A stretch of DNA of 45,615 nt from Tannerella sp. (GCA_031285565.1 JAITVY010000109.1:1-45615); one strand, 5' to 3'; shown: positions 28,532-38,103, numbered from the stretch's first letter. Numbers and translations: made by a program. The notes: a model not told the origin generated them from the letters alone.

Positions 28532-29540
28532 CGTGTGTATATTTTGAAAGGTTTGTTTGATCTAAATGATATAGAATAATGGAAAAATGGTTTAGCTGAT
28601 GTTCCAGCATTTTTTTTATCTGCAATATTTCGTCAAAACCGGAACTCTCGAAACGTATCTGATCATCGACAGCCAGGTAATGGCCTTCCTGGTAAAAACC
28701 GGTTGCTACACGATAATTATTTCCGTTGGTCTGTATCAGATTCGGATCTGCCGGATTGGCATTTCGTAGCAGCGACTGAAACTTTCCATCGTTGCTGAAC
28801 CATACCGCCCACGAGAATGTTGGATAAGCGAGATCTAATGGCAATTTGTAGTTTTTAAGACGTTTTGCATAAGGTGCGACATCGTTGGCCAAAAGTATCG
28901 AATTCCGGGTTTCGTGGTCGCGGATAGCGCCTGTATTGTAACACATGAGCACGCCTTTGTCGACAGGCGGCGCTGCCATACGAAGCTGGTGCAGGCGAAT
29001 CGTTACAGAGAGTTTTATGTTATGGGAAGCTAAAGCTGCTTTTACCTTTTTCAGAAAATCAAAATAATCAGTTTCGGTTGTTTTTGTCCAGTCGCAATCT
29101 AATTGTACTTCACGAATGTTCCGGATATTGTTTGTTTCGGACATGGTGATAATCCTGTTGACCAATCGCTGAACGAAATCATTCATTTTGCAATACCTGA
29201 ATAGGTCATTATCAATGAAAACAGTCGGTATAACTTCCAGATTTTCCGGTACAGGTTCTTTAAAACGGATAGTAGCTTCCGGTACAGGTGTTTCTACGGG
29301 ATTGGCTTCAATATATACGTCGAAATAACGAATGTATATTTGGCTGATTGTATGATCGGTTAAGAATTGCCGTTCTTCGTCGGAGAGTAGCCATATCGTT
29401 TTCCAAAAATAAATTGCATTCGTCTTATTTGGCTGATTGCCGGGATTATCTTGTTTGTTTTTGTTCAAGACATAGATAATGCTTTTTGCACATAAAGCTG
29501 TGACTAACAGGGTAAGTAATATGGTAAGCAGGCGTTTCAT
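28488..29540 (-). CDS. Uncharacterised membrane-anchored DUF3142-like barrel protein
   Basis: A 350-aa protein with an N-terminal anchor or uncleaved signal (RLLTILLTLLVTALCAKSIIYVL), so periplasm-facing. The body resembles DUF3142 proteins, thought to be glycoside-hydrolase-like TIM barrels: YFWKTIW, then VQLDCDWTKTTETDYFDFL (near 147-166), LSVTIRLHQLR, GVLMCYNTGAI and LPLDLAYPTFSWAVWF. Acidic and aromatic residues at strand ends would suit carbohydrate binding, but no catalytic pair is proven. It is first in a two-gene operon whose promoter -7 box is shared with the previous operon's terminator tail. The downstream TPR-like gene starts inside its last 15 codons. The family call is moderate and the activity unknown. 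Confidence 0.68.
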   Translation of the reverse strand: MKRLLTILLTLLVTALCAKSIIYVLNKNKQDNPGNQPNKTNAIYFWKTIWLLSDEERQFLTDHTISQIYIRYFDVYIEANPVETPVPEATIRFKEPVPENLEVIPTVFIDNDLFRYCKMNDFVQRLVNRIITMSETNNIRNIREVQLDCDWTKTTETDYFDFLKKVKAALASHNIKLSVTIRLHQLRMAAPPVDKGVLMCYNTGAIRDHETRNSILLANDVAPYAKRLKNYKLPLDLAYPTFSWAVWFSNDGKFQSLLRNANPADPNLIQTNGNNYRVATGFYQEGHYLAVDDQIRFESSGFDEILQIKKMLEHQLNHFSIILYHLDQTNLSKYTHDEINKMYTPFSDIR

Positions 29541-29569
29541 TTTTCGTTTGTTTGATTTACCTTCAGATA

Positions 29570-29577
29570 CAAAAATA
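29570..29577 (-). promoter_or_regulatory. Promoter of the DUF3142-like/TPR pair, -7 box TATTTTTG
   Basis: An exact TAnnTTTG match on the minus strand 29 bases before the ATG. Its T-run is also the U-tract of the upstream terminator. TTTA, 18 bases further up inside the terminator stem, could act as the -33 element. Confidence 0.55.
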
Positions 29578-29605
29578 GCGGTTTATTTGTAAGAATAAAC
29601 CGCTA
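29571..29605 (-). terminator. Terminator of the SusC/D-phosphatase-GH20 locus
   Basis: A 12-bp perfect stem (29576-29587 with 29594-29605, 6-base loop). Read leftward it is followed by TTTTTG. It lies about 75 bases past the GH20 stop. The tail overlaps the next operon's -7 box. Confidence 0.88.
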
Positions 29606-29618
29606 TAATTATGAGATG

Positions 29619-29669
29619 TATGAAATGTGTGGTTGGTTGTATGAAATGATTAACCAAGCTTATGAAATG
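29619..29669. repeat. Three TATGAAATG copies at exact 21-base spacing
   Basis: TATGAAATG starts at 29619, 29640 and 29661, between the GH20 stop and its terminator. A variant, TATGAGATG, abuts the first copy at 29610. The spacers (12 bases) differ from each other, so only the 9-base word is conserved. Confidence 0.8.
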
Positions 29670-29681
29670 TTAGTAACTATA

Positions 29682-31991
29682 TTATGACCCTCCAATTTCG
29701 ATTTCATCTATAGCCAGTTCACTTTGTTTTCCTTCATCCGTATAACCTTTGGGGCAGAGTCCTCCGCTTAATATTTGAATGCGTACGAACCGAGCTTTAT
29801 CCGGAACAGGAAGAGTTATCAGAGAAGGAAAGCGGGTGACTTCGTTGACGGATAAATCGGGGTGAAAAGTGGCGGATGTGGCTGATTTGTAATTCTTTCC
29901 GTCGGAAGAGAGCATTACGGTCGCTCCTCGTGAAGGCCATATTCCGGTTCGCGGCATAAACAATGAAGCGAAAGCTATGGAACAGATGTTTCGTTCTGTG
30001 TTTAAATCTATCGTAATAGTTACCGTATCTTCATAAAAACTGACCCAGTGCCTCATATCGTGGGGATAAGCGCGCAATCCGTCCGTCAGTCCGAATCCTT
30101 TATTCAGATGTTCCCACCCGGCTTCGGGTTGGCATTGATATTTACATCCAGTAGCCGGATTAACGGCAAAAAACTTGTGGGTTGACTTTCCCAATAGTTT
30201 GTTGTTTTGGGTGGCAACTGCTTTTATAGTAGTATTTTCAGATAATACGACCGGATGTTGATACAAGGGGGATGAAACATCGGGTTCATTTCCATCAAGC
30301 GTATAATATATAGTAGCCCCGGGATAAAAAGTGCTTAAACCGACTTCGTATCGTTTTGTTTCCTTGTTCCATACCGGAACGAAATTTACTTCAAAGAAGT
30401 TACGGCAGGCATTTACTTTTAGTTGATCCAGTAATGGGAAGTTATTTGCCAGGCGAATACAAAAGTTTTCAAAATCTTTGTTCTGAGGCTCAGTCCATAG
30501 GATTTCAGACATTGCCAGTAGCCGGGGAAATGCCATGTATTCCAGTTGCTGAGGAGTTGAAATATATTCACCCCAGATATTAGCCTGGGCGCCGATGATA
30601 TACGTTTGTTCTTTCTCAGTCAGTTCTTCAGGTATGGGGTCATAATTGTAGGTATTATCCAAAGGATTGAATCCGCCGATAGCATGTGGTGCGAATTCCG
30701 GATCTTCCTGATAATAATTTAGATAACAAAAAGACCTGGGAGTCATAATCGCATTATGATGAGTTTGTGCTGCTTTAATGCCTCCTTCTTTACCCCGCCA
30801 TGACATAACTGTGGCATTTGGAGCCAGACCGCCTTCCAGAATTTCATCCCAACCGATAATATCCCTTCCCTGTGAATTGATGAATTTTTCGATACGACGA
30901 ATGAACCAGCTTTGTAATTCTTCTTCGTTTGCCAGATTTTCCCTTTTGATTAATTCCTGGCAGTGAGGGCATTGTTTCCAGCTTTTTTTAGGGCATTCAT
31001 CTCCTCCTATATGAATATAATGACCCGGAAACAGACCCATTATTTCCATCAATACGTTTTCCAGGAATTCAAAAGTGGTTTCTTTCGGACAATAGACCTG
31101 CTCGAATACTCCCCAGGAATCCTGCACTTTGTATGAATTCTCCAGGCCACAAGACAGGTCGGGATAGGATGCTAATGCAGCCGAACAATGTCCCGGCACT
31201 TCAATTTCCGGGATAACGGTAATAAAGCGTTCCGAGGCATATTGTACGATTTCACGGATATCGTTCTGAGTGTAATAACCCTTGTGTATCTGGTTGTCAT
31301 AGAGTCTTGTCTGATAATGATTGGGGTCTCCTATAACCGTACGGGGTCTCGTAGAACCGGTTTCTGTTAAACGGGGATATTTTTTTATTTCAATGCGCCA
31401 ACCCTGATCGTCTGTCAGATGAAGATGTAAATAATTGAATTTGTATATGGCCATCAGGTCAATGTGTTGAAGAATAAACTCTTTAGGCATGAAGTGGCGG
31501 GCCATATCGAGCATTGACCCCCTGTATTTGAACCGTGGTTTATCTGAAATGGTTACGGCTGGAATAACGGGTGTTTTTTCTCTGATTAATTGCGAAAGCG
31601 TTTGTACTCCATAGAAAAAACCTGTACCTTGATTGTTTGCCCGGATAATTATTTGTTCCGGATCAACTTCTAATTGATATTCTTCGTCAGGTAGTTCGGG
31701 ATCGACGTGAAAGCAAATGGTTCCGTTCTTGTATGTCTTCTGTAATTGTATCTCCTGGGTCTGTTTTACATATGAGATAAAATGGTCTGTAATGCGGCAG
31801 ATCGTAGGATCATCAGGGATCTGAACAGACATATTATTTTTTAAGATAAATGTTCCCTCTTTCCGAATAATTTTATTGGGCATAGGAATAATGCCGTAAT
31901 GGCTGTCTGCGGTTTCCTGTGCGTAAACAGGAAAAAGATTACAAATGCCGGTTCCGATTGTTGATAAGATCAATAAAAATATAATTCTCAT
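29682..31991 (-). CDS. GH20 beta-N-acetylhexosaminidase with C-terminal F5/8C-like domain
   Basis: A 769-aa exo-hexosaminidase with a signal peptide ending FPVYAQ (about residue 25). It has a GH20b domain (about 30-155), the catalytic barrel (about 155-510) with catalytic Asp331-Glu332 in HIGGDECPKKSW, a chitobiase-type beta domain (about 545-610), and a final discoidin/F5-8C-like domain (about 620-769, with TVMLSSDGKNYK and ARFVRIQILSGGLCP). It is the last gene of the SusC/D locus, and its ATG overlaps the phosphatase stop by 4 bases (ATGA). Position indicates trimming of beta-GlcNAc or GalNAc ends from the imported or surface-held glycan. It shares family and layout with the window's first GH20 but replaces PA14 with F5/8C. 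Confidence 0.93.
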   Translation of the reverse strand: MRIIFLLILSTIGTGICNLFPVYAQETADSHYGIIPMPNKIIRKEGTFILKNNMSVQIPDDPTICRITDHFISYVKQTQEIQLQKTYKNGTICFHVDPELPDEEYQLEVDPEQIIIRANNQGTGFFYGVQTLSQLIREKTPVIPAVTISDKPRFKYRGSMLDMARHFMPKEFILQHIDLMAIYKFNYLHLHLTDDQGWRIEIKKYPRLTETGSTRPRTVIGDPNHYQTRLYDNQIHKGYYTQNDIREIVQYASERFITVIPEIEVPGHCSAALASYPDLSCGLENSYKVQDSWGVFEQVYCPKETTFEFLENVLMEIMGLFPGHYIHIGGDECPKKSWKQCPHCQELIKRENLANEEELQSWFIRRIEKFINSQGRDIIGWDEILEGGLAPNATVMSWRGKEGGIKAAQTHHNAIMTPRSFCYLNYYQEDPEFAPHAIGGFNPLDNTYNYDPIPEELTEKEQTYIIGAQANIWGEYISTPQQLEYMAFPRLLAMSEILWTEPQNKDFENFCIRLANNFPLLDQLKVNACRNFFEVNFVPVWNKETKRYEVGLSTFYPGATIYYTLDGNEPDVSSPLYQHPVVLSENTTIKAVATQNNKLLGKSTHKFFAVNPATGCKYQCQPEAGWEHLNKGFGLTDGLRAYPHDMRHWVSFYEDTVTITIDLNTERNICSIAFASLFMPRTGIWPSRGATVMLSSDGKNYKSATSATFHPDLSVNEVTRFPSLITLPVPDKARFVRIQILSGGLCPKGYTDEGKQSELAIDEIEIGGS

Positions 31992-33127
31992 AAATCCAGT
32001 AAGGCTTTTATTTTGTCAAATATAGCAGTGTTTTCATAAATACCGGTGAAATATTCTGATCCGGGTCCGAAAGCATAAACCGGAACCATTACTCCACTGT
32101 GACCTGTGGTGGAAAATTTTCCCTCAATTTCTCCTTTTTCCAGATCTCCCCCGACCAGGGTCAAACCTCCTGTTTCATGATCTGCAGTCACAATAACTAA
32201 TGTTTCGCCATCCTGAGCTGCCCATTCAAATACTTTGCCGATCGTTTTGTCAAAATCGACAATTTCCTGCATCAACATATCCAGGTCGTTGAAATGGCCA
32301 TAGTCATCCAGTTGCGAACCTTCAATCATCAGAAAGAATCCGTTATTGTTTTGCGAGAGAATATCGATAGCTTTCATGGAGGCTCTAGCCAGTATATCTT
32401 GCCGGACTTTCGGTTCAGGTAAGTCCAGCGTATCAACTACAGCTAATATTTTACCTGATTTTAACAAGGAAAGTTCTTCCACACTGTGGGGTGTCTGATA
32501 TCCTTTATCACTCATTTCGTTGAATAAGTTCCTCCTGTCGGGTCTGTTTTCAAAATATTTGGAGCCTCCGCCAAAGATGAAATCTACATTACAGGTTGTA
32601 TAATCGGCGGTTATCTCATAAGCCTGCTCCCGATCTGTATTGTTGCAGCAAAAATCTGCCGGCGTAGCATCATTTAAACGGCATGTAACCACAATTCCCG
32701 TACTTTTCTTTTTTGCAGATGCCAGATCAGTCAGTGAAGAGAGGGGGAGGCCGTTGATATCCACTCCCACGGAATGATAGTTTGTTTTTTGTCCGGTGGC
32801 TATGGCTGTACCTCCGGCTCCCGAATCTGTGATTAACCGGTCTGCACAATAAGTCTTGGAGAGTCCTACTGCCTGGCAATTGTCCAGATGCAATTTCCCT
32901 TTATTGGCTGTCCATGCCGAATACATATGCGTCAGACTCATCCCATCTCCAATCATTAGCACTACATTCTTTATTTTTTTTCCTTTTGGAGGATTGATTT
33001 TGGGAACGTCATAAGTTGCGATAATAGCCCGTTGGCTTTTACAAATCGTTGTTTGCCCATTTAATGTGGATGAGAAAGAGAAGAGGAAGATACTTGCTAT
33101 TAAGGTTATTTTCTGAAGGAACATCAT
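31988..33127 (-). CDS. Alkaline phosphatase family protein in a SusC/D locus
   Basis: A 379-aa exported phosphomonoesterase with signal peptide ending near SSTLNGQ (about 25). Metal and active-site motifs of the PhoA family are intact: MIGDGMSLTHM (Asp61 binds metal), the nucleophile Ser102 in LITDSGAGGTAIATG, and the late TADHETGGLTL (near 315). It would act in the periplasm. Encoded between susD and a GH20 with a 4-base coupling to the latter, it may dephosphorylate the glycan substrate or recover phosphate during host-glycan degradation; this role is inferred. A 13-bp intercistronic hairpin precedes it. Confidence 0.92.
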   Translation of the reverse strand: MMFLQKITLIASIFLFSFSSTLNGQTTICKSQRAIIATYDVPKINPPKGKKIKNVVLMIGDGMSLTHMYSAWTANKGKLHLDNCQAVGLSKTYCADRLITDSGAGGTAIATGQKTNYHSVGVDINGLPLSSLTDLASAKKKSTGIVVTCRLNDATPADFCCNNTDREQAYEITADYTTCNVDFIFGGGSKYFENRPDRRNLFNEMSDKGYQTPHSVEELSLLKSGKILAVVDTLDLPEPKVRQDILARASMKAIDILSQNNNGFFLMIEGSQLDDYGHFNDLDMLMQEIVDFDKTIGKVFEWAAQDGETLVIVTADHETGGLTLVGGDLEKGEIEGKFSTTGHSGVMVPVYAFGPGSEYFTGIYENTAIFDKIKALLDL

Positions 33128-33165
33128 ACAGTATTTCTAATTATTTGTTAATTCAGAGGTTCATG

Positions 33166-33211
33166 ATGACATGCGGACAACCTTTATGTACGTTGGAAGT
33201 CCGCATGTCAT
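33166..33211. promoter_or_regulatory. Intercistronic 13-bp hairpin between susD and phosphatase
   Basis: ATGACATGCGGAC (33166-33178) and its exact reverse complement (33199-33211) flank a 20-base loop. Leftward transcription meets no U-tract afterwards, so termination is unlikely. It is well placed to block 3' exonucleases and protect the susC-susD part of the mRNA. The stem starts 13 bases after the SusD stop. Confidence 0.75.
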
Positions 33212-33223
33212 ATTCAGTATTAA

Positions 33224-34756
33224 TTATTCGAATGTTGAATATCCGGGTTCGGGATTATTGATCAGCAAACCATTGCTGATGTCAATTTCTCTCTGCGGCA
33301 GCATGAAATAATTATGCTTTGCCGGATCGAATGTCCTTGGGCCACGTGGATCGGTTGCTGTTGTTGCCGCAGCATAGACTTCTTTGGCTAATCCCCAGCG
33401 AACGAGGTCTGCATGCCGTTGTTCTTCAAAAGCCAGTTCGCAACGTCGTTCATTAACGAGATCCATAAAGGTCGGTGCTGCGATGTATTTGGACTGGTCT
33501 TGTTTGAACGCACGAAGGCGAACTTTATTGAATGATTCGGCAGCAGCAGCTACTCCAGTATTCCGTTTACCAGGATCCGGTCCACCTCCACCCAGAACGA
33601 TGATTGCCTCGGCATGAAGCAATAATATATCGGAATACCTCAGGATCGGGATATCTAGCCCGGTTTCCCAGTCATAAGAAGATAATTTCTGGTAAGGGCT
33701 TGCATATTTCATGCACATAAATCCGGTTCCCATATCGCTTATATTATCTGCGGTGAGTAATACGTCTGTGTTTAATAAACGTACTGTTTCTCTGATTCCT
33801 GCCAGTGTTACACTCCGGCGGGTGTCTTCTGGTTCGAAAGCATCAGATAAACTTTTGGTCGGAGCAAAATATTTCCAACCTCCACCGTCAGTCAGTTTTT
33901 GGGAAAGATGTACGATGGATGTGATTGTCCCGTGATGACGTTCGGCTTTGTTGTTGACATAGAAAATATGTTCAGGTGATTTTTCATATTCCAGAGAAAA
34001 CGCCTTGGCATAATCATCCAGCAAGTCGAATTGACCGGAGTTGATTACTTTCTCACAAGCATCTTTAGCTTTATCATATTTCCCCCAGTAACAATATACT
34101 TTCGCTAATGTGCCCCATGCTGCTCCGAGTGTAGCCCGTCCTGCATTCTCTCCGTTATTTGAGTTCCACTCAGTAAGCAGATGAGTAGCCTCTAAAAGGT
34201 ATGCTTCTATACGATTGTAAGTTTCTGTTAACGTTTCCCGGGGTTTATTGTAGTCCAATGGATTCTCTTTATCACCAAAAGGTAATCCTCCATGACGCCG
34301 GGCTAACTGGAAATAAGTAAGTCCCAGCATAAAATTGGCTTCTCCCAGTATTCTGTTTTTGAGATTTTGATCCATAGACATGTTGGGAACATTACGCAAT
34401 ACATCATTGGAGCGGCGTATGATCCTGTAAGAATATTCCCAATATGACCGGGAATAACCATCATCGTTGGTGGTTGATATGAAAGAAGTCAGATTGATGG
34501 TAGTTGTTTTTCCCGAATTGTTTACAATCATATCGTCGTCAGCTGTTTCGAGCCAGAATTGGCCCCTGCCGTAAAATTCTTCTTCATAGAAAGGTTGATA
34601 AGCCGCATTAATTCCGAGTTCAGCTTCTGCCGGGGTAGTCCAGAAAGAAGAAGTTCCGTAAGGTTCCTTATCCAGGAAATCATCCACACAAGATGTAAAT
34701 ATCGTTGTGGTCAGCAGGATGAATAATATGTTTGATATATAAATGAATCTTTTCAT
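33224..34756 (-). CDS. susD: SusD/RagB family glycan-binding lipoprotein
   Basis: A 510-aa outer-membrane surface lipoprotein (lipobox FTSC, Cys23) that binds the glycan and caps the SusC channel. It begins CVDDFLDKEPYGTSS, typical of the family, has the helical SusD-like N-domain with TPR-like helices, and ends with the RagB core (NERRCELAFEEQRHADLVRW near 435-455, then PQREIDISNG near the C-terminus). The gene follows susC by 11 bases. The name is given by family; the ligand is not known. The neighbouring GH20 points to amino-sugar-containing glycans. Confidence 0.95.
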   Translation of the reverse strand: MKRFIYISNILFILLTTTIFTSCVDDFLDKEPYGTSSFWTTPAEAELGINAAYQPFYEEEFYGRGQFWLETADDDMIVNNSGKTTTINLTSFISTTNDDGYSRSYWEYSYRIIRRSNDVLRNVPNMSMDQNLKNRILGEANFMLGLTYFQLARRHGGLPFGDKENPLDYNKPRETLTETYNRIEAYLLEATHLLTEWNSNNGENAGRATLGAAWGTLAKVYCYWGKYDKAKDACEKVINSGQFDLLDDYAKAFSLEYEKSPEHIFYVNNKAERHHGTITSIVHLSQKLTDGGGWKYFAPTKSLSDAFEPEDTRRSVTLAGIRETVRLLNTDVLLTADNISDMGTGFMCMKYASPYQKLSSYDWETGLDIPILRYSDILLLHAEAIIVLGGGGPDPGKRNTGVAAAAESFNKVRLRAFKQDQSKYIAAPTFMDLVNERRCELAFEEQRHADLVRWGLAKEVYAAATTATDPRGPRTFDPAKHNYFMLPQREIDISNGLLINNPEPGYSTFE

Positions 34757-34767
34757 GACAAGATGAA

Positions 34768-37700
34768 TTAAAAATTAAGTGTTAAACCCAAAAGATATGT
34801 CTTTGACTGAGGAAAATTACCATAATCGATACCGCTTTGACCTAATTCCGGGTCTACTCCTGTGTAACCGGTAATAGTGAACAGGTTTTGAGCCGTAACG
34901 TAGGCACGAAGGCTTTCGATTCCGCTTTTTTTCAGGATGGGATTATTAAACGTATATCCCAATGTAATTGTTTTAAGCCTAAAATAACTTCCGTTCTCAA
35001 TGTAGAAATCGGACATGTTTTTATTGCCGTTTTTGTCATCTATACTTAACCTGGGAACAGATGTATGGGTCTGATTGGGAGTCCATCTGTCCTGAATAGC
35101 TGCGAACTGGTTATAAGATGTATTCACAAACATACCGGTAAATTTGGTGGCATTATACGCTTCGACTCCGGCAACACCCTGGAAGAACATGGATAAATCA
35201 AAGTTTTTGTATTTCCCATTCAGATTGAATCCGTAAGTAAAATCAGGAAATCCTTTTCCGCAATAAGTCCGGTCCTTATCATCTATTGTTCCGTCTCCGT
35301 TTATATCAACAAATTTTATATCTCCTGCTTTGGCATTGGGTTGAATTACTTTTCCGTCCTTACTTTTATATGCCTGTACTTCCGCATCCGACTGGAATAA
35401 TCCGTTTGTTTTTAATACCCACATATAATCCATCGGTTGGTCGATTGTTGTTTTGGTAATTGTGTATCCCCGGTATGAATCTCCTATAATACCGTCTTGT
35501 CCGTTTTCCAATGATTCCACCTTATTTTTTATACTTGCCAGGTTGCCGGAAATACTATAATCAAAGCTACCAGCTTTACCATTGTACGTGATCAGAGCTT
35601 CAATGCCGGAATTTCTTACTTTTCCCAGATTCTGATATGGTAACTCGCTGACTCCCGCTAATGCAGATATAGGAACCTGCACTAGAATATCAGATGTCTG
35701 TTTATTGAAATAGTCGACTGTTACTTCCAGTTTATCATCAAGGAAAGTCATATCCGCACCAATATTAGTTTGTGTTGTTACTTCCCATCTGATATCGTAG
35801 TTGGGAATATTGGACTCGTACTTTCCTATGGTAGACGTTTCACCGTTTCCAAAAATGACATAATAGCCGTCATTATCTGTTGTTGCATTTATTTTTGCAT
35901 ATGTGGGATAGTTGTCGTAAATATTCTGATTACCCAGTTGACCCCAACTTGCGCGTAATTTAAAATTATTGAAAGCCGGTTTCAATGATTCAAAGAAAGA
36001 TTCTTCCGAAATTCTCCAACCGGCAGAAAAGGATGGGAAATATCCCCAGCGATTATTTTTACTGAATTTGGAAGATGCATCTGCACGAAGGTTTGCCGCA
36101 AATAAGTATTTATTGTCGAAAGAATAGTCTATTCTTCCGAAATATGAAAACAAACTCCATTCCGATCTTCCGCCGGCTAAACTGATAATTGAAGTTCCGG
36201 CTTCTAAATAACGGGAATGTTCGGCTTCGGAGATAAAATCTTTTTTTCTTGCTTCAATATCTTCGTAGTTGGAAGATTCAAAGGCAATTCCCCCCAATGC
36301 CATGAATTTATGTTTGTTGATTTCTTTTTCATATTTAAGGGTAGAAGTAGATGCCCAGTGTGTAAATTCTTCCGGATATTGATTCAATTCGTTTTGATTG
36401 GATTGTCGACCGGCTTCCGGAACACGCGGAACAAACCATTTGCGCTGTTTATACGACCAATCGTACCCAATATCAGTTTTGAATATCAGGCCGTTCAATA
36501 TGTCCCATTGTAAATAAGCATTACCCAGTATACGCGTACTTTTGTTTTTGTCGTCGGCACGTTTAACGATTCCGACAGGGTTCTGCATATCCGTACCCCA
36601 ATCACCAACTCCACTCAGATTACCGTTTTCATCGTAAACGGGTATGTCGGGCATATACATTAAAGCTGTATAATAAGCCCCGGTAAATGCACTTGTTGTA
36701 TTCAGATTCGTTGTATTTGTACGACTGATCATCAGATTCTCACCGATCGTGATGTTTTTGCTTAAGTCTACTTCCGTATTGATCCTGACAGTAGTCCGGT
36801 TATAATCGGCGTTTTTCAAAGTACCTTCATTGGAATAATATCCTCCCATAATACCATAACGTGCTCTTTCGCTACCGCCAAGAATAGAGATATCGTAACT
36901 ACCGACATATGCTTGTTTGTTGAAAACCTCATCCTGCCAATCGGTACGTGTGATTGCTTTATCGGGATCACTGTAAATGGCTGGAATAGCTTTTCCATCA
37001 TTTGTAAAAGCTTCGGAATGAATAGCATTTCTTTGTGCTGCATTAAGTACTTTAACTCTGTTGATCGGATTCTGAAAACCTGCATGAGCATTAAAAGTTA
37101 TGTTGACCTTTTCTGACTTAGTTCCTCTTTTTGTTTTAATAATAACCACCCCATTGGCAGCCCTCGAACCATAAATAGCCGAAGATGCCGCATCTTTCAA
37201 TACGTCGATACGCTCAATATCATTCGGATTAATATCATTCATTCCATCAGATGGAATTCCGTCAATGATGTATAAAGGATCGTTATTGTTGAGCGTGCCT
37301 AATCCCCGGATACGGATCTGGGCTATAGATCCGGGAGCACCTCCATCCTGCATAATGGTGACACCCGACATTTTTCCTTGTATGGCATGACTCATACTAG
37401 TAAACGCCGCATCTTTTACATCATCAAGCTTGACACTGGATACCGCCCCGGTCAGGTCTGCTTTTCTTTGGGTAGAATAACCGACTACAACCACTTCTTC
37501 CAGCGATTTACTGTCTTCTTTCATTACAATATTAATGACGGATTGGCTGCCAACCTTAATTTCCTGGGTTAGATAACCTAAATAACTGAAAAGTAGTGTG
37601 GTATTCTCTGGAACTTCCAGCGAAAAATGTCCGTTAATGTCTGTAATTGTTCCTGTTGTAGTACCTTTAACCATGATACTCACACCAGGTAGCTCCATAT

Positions 37701-38103
37701 TGGTAGGATCTGTTACGGTTCCTGAAATTGTTTTTCCCTGTTGTTTTTCAGATTTGTTGTTAGAATTTTTTACTGATAATATAATTTGTTTATTAATTAT
37801 GGTATAAGTAATATCCGAATCTTTAAACAGCAGGTTCATTACCTTATCCAAAGGTTCTTCATATACATTCACAGACACAATTTTATTTGCATCTACAATC
37901 AATCCGTTATACAGAAAATAATAATCTGTAGTTTTCTCAATCTCTTCCAATACAGAACGGATCGTTACATCATTTCTGGAAAGAGTAAACTTGTCAACTT
38001 GTAATGAGGCCATCATGGTAAAAGGCATCATTGTTGAAATCAAGAGCCACAATAAGATAGCTCTTTGCAACATTTTTGTTGCAGTGTTAGCGCGTTTTCT
38101 CAT
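34768..38103 (-). CDS. susC: SusC/RagA TonB-dependent transporter with N-terminal STN signalling domain
   Basis: An 1111-aa outer-membrane transporter. After the signal peptide an STN domain (about 38-112: FTLSRNDVTIRSVLEEI) sits ahead of a carboxypeptidase-regulatory-like domain (about 124-196), the TonB box EEVVVVGY (202-209), the plug (about 215-325, with IRIRGLGTLNNNDPLYIIDG in short IRGLGTLNN), and a 22-stranded barrel ending in Phe (LLGLTLNF). The STN domain is how such transporters touch an anti-sigma factor, and FecR is encoded 36 bases upstream. It should import oligosaccharides with SusD using TonB energy and report substrate to FecR. Confidence 0.97.
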   Translation of the reverse strand: MRKRANTATKMLQRAILLWLLISTMMPFTMMASLQVDKFTLSRNDVTIRSVLEEIEKTTDYYFLYNGLIVDANKIVSVNVYEEPLDKVMNLLFKDSDITYTIINKQIILSVKNSNNKSEKQQGKTISGTVTDPTNMELPGVSIMVKGTTTGTITDINGHFSLEVPENTTLLFSYLGYLTQEIKVGSQSVINIVMKEDSKSLEEVVVVGYSTQRKADLTGAVSSVKLDDVKDAAFTSMSHAIQGKMSGVTIMQDGGAPGSIAQIRIRGLGTLNNNDPLYIIDGIPSDGMNDINPNDIERIDVLKDAASSAIYGSRAANGVVIIKTKRGTKSEKVNITFNAHAGFQNPINRVKVLNAAQRNAIHSEAFTNDGKAIPAIYSDPDKAITRTDWQDEVFNKQAYVGSYDISILGGSERARYGIMGGYYSNEGTLKNADYNRTTVRINTEVDLSKNITIGENLMISRTNTTNLNTTSAFTGAYYTALMYMPDIPVYDENGNLSGVGDWGTDMQNPVGIVKRADDKNKSTRILGNAYLQWDILNGLIFKTDIGYDWSYKQRKWFVPRVPEAGRQSNQNELNQYPEEFTHWASTSTLKYEKEINKHKFMALGGIAFESSNYEDIEARKKDFISEAEHSRYLEAGTSIISLAGGRSEWSLFSYFGRIDYSFDNKYLFAANLRADASSKFSKNNRWGYFPSFSAGWRISEESFFESLKPAFNNFKLRASWGQLGNQNIYDNYPTYAKINATTDNDGYYVIFGNGETSTIGKYESNIPNYDIRWEVTTQTNIGADMTFLDDKLEVTVDYFNKQTSDILVQVPISALAGVSELPYQNLGKVRNSGIEALITYNGKAGSFDYSISGNLASIKNKVESLENGQDGIIGDSYRGYTITKTTIDQPMDYMWVLKTNGLFQSDAEVQAYKSKDGKVIQPNAKAGDIKFVDINGDGTIDDKDRTYCGKGFPDFTYGFNLNGKYKNFDLSMFFQGVAGVEAYNATKFTGMFVNTSYNQFAAIQDRWTPNQTHTSVPRLSIDDKNGNKNMSDFYIENGSYFRLKTITLGYTFNNPILKKSGIESLRAYVTAQNLFTITGYTGVDPELGQSGIDYGNFPQSKTYLLGLTLNF

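Noticed and set aside
29610..29669. Possible CRISPR-like array
   Set aside because: The repeated unit is only 9 bases with 12-base spacers and three copies; no cas genes are near.
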